12,336 bases of DNA, from assembly GCA_964631325.1 (NCBI GenBank), contig CAZVWJ010000063.1, positions 1 through 12,336 on the forward strand. Direction: 5' to 3'. The notes beneath the pieces are model-generated. The model worked only from the letters and a program-made list of their open reading frames with translations, was not told where the DNA came from and did not search any database. Shown here one piece after another: positions 11,840 to 12,336 of the stretch. The position numbers were made by a program, and so were the translations under genes. The stretch comes from CAZVWJ01 sp964631325 (GTDB lineage: Bacteria > T1Sed10-126). How positions within the stretch are numbered: the first letter of the stretch is position 1; each line of letters starts with the position of its first letter.

Positions 11840-12336
11840 ATGGACGAAAAGACCACAATCATCAGGATATCGGGTAAATTGGGTACAAAAATTAATGATT
11901 CCCCGGAACAAGAGATGCCAATGCACCAGAATCCTTACCTTGACTGGTCGGCACATTTATTCCGAGCTGATCGAGTCCAGTATATTTTGATTACGAATAC
12001 GGCCTCTCTTTATTCAAGTGTGATTTATGGCCGAGGTATCACGGATAGTAATGAGTTTTTAAAAAGGGGGATACGTTCACTGGAAGATATACTTGAAGAG
12101 GACGGGTTTCAGCTTATATTTCAAAGGAAAATTGTTCCCGCCCTTGGAAGCCATCATTTTTGCAAAGCCCTTAATCGAGCAGTTATCGGTTCTATGAATG
12201 AACTGGTAAAAAAAGCACAAAACTGTCTGACTGTTAGGGAATTATCACCGTATAGAACTGCACTGAGGTTAAATGAGACACGTTTTTCTTATATCGATTA
12301 TCAGGAACCAATAGATGCTTTTCAAAACCTCAACGC
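11840..12336 (+). CDS. DUF6933-like protein, 3' end beyond the window
   Basis: An open frame from ATG 11840 runs without a stop to the right edge (165 codons). AAGGTGAG (11825-11832) lies 7 bases before the start. The segment YLDWSAHLFRADRVQYILI, then TNTASLYSSVIYG, resembles DUF6933 proteins, small proteins of unknown function with a W-x-A-x-L-F / T-x-T-L-Y-S pattern; this is recalled and not checked. No signal peptide or membrane segment is visible. It lies 95 bp after fic in the same direction and could be co-transcribed, though a separate promoter is not excluded. Confidence 0.65.
   Translation, partial: MDEKTTIIRISGKLGTKINDSPEQEMPMHQNPYLDWSAHLFRADRVQYILITNTASLYSSVIYGRGITDSNEFLKRGIRSLEDILEEDGFQLIFQRKIVPALGSHHFCKALNRAVIGSMNELVKKAQNCLTVRELSPYRTALRLNETRFSYIDYQEPIDAFQNLN

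Overview
The window (12,336 bp) looks like an accessory region of a bacterial chromosome, not a core operon. Strong AGGAGG-type ribosome binding sites, several GTG and TTG starts, and TTGACA/TATAAT promoters with extended -10 motifs suggest a Bacillota-like anaerobe. That assignment is an inference and the species cannot be named. Base composition is a patchwork: the exported-protein gene near 5.7-6.7 kb is very AT-rich, while the hipBA operon is more GC-rich, as expected for modules of different origin.

Left part (1-2160): a non-coding stretch, a structured 253-bp repeat (second copy at 10.2 kb), a decayed fragment of a tyrosine recombinase gene, then a complete IS110-family insertion sequence (about 667-2159). 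Between its left end and its transposase gene lies a region that folds like a bridge RNA. Its two internal loops contain guide-like stretches matching the element's own two ends and the flanking target, all consistent with one AG core dinucleotide.

Middle part (2160-7000): non-coding DNA with short repeats phased at 10-11 bp, then a type II restriction-modification pair (MjaI-type endonuclease and convergent beta-class methyltransferase; CTAG is the likely site), a catalytic-domain-only tyrosine recombinase, a small membrane protein with a helix-turn-helix tail, and an exported protein with helical repeats. Two sets of imperfect direct repeats bracket this segment: 34 bp at 2501 and 6952, and about 32 bp at 2547 and 4463. 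The phased arrays recur just left of the second 34-bp copy. The methyltransferase promoter carries one of only five CTAG sites in the window, inside its -35 region.

Right part (7000-12336): three regulatory or toxin modules in a row, all on the plus strand: a ribbon-helix-helix antitoxin/PIN toxin pair, a hipB-hipA pair with three evenly spaced operators, and a class II Fic AMP-transferase with a winged-helix tail and a palindrome over its promoter. A DUF6933-like gene runs off the right edge. Second copies of the 253-bp repeat and of the IS110 left end lie between hipA and fic.

Overall this is a defence and toxin-antitoxin cluster assembled from small mobile modules. The observations most worth following are the self-consistent bridge RNA, the CTAG site in the methyltransferase promoter, and the cassette-like bracketing of modules by short repeats next to phased arrays.
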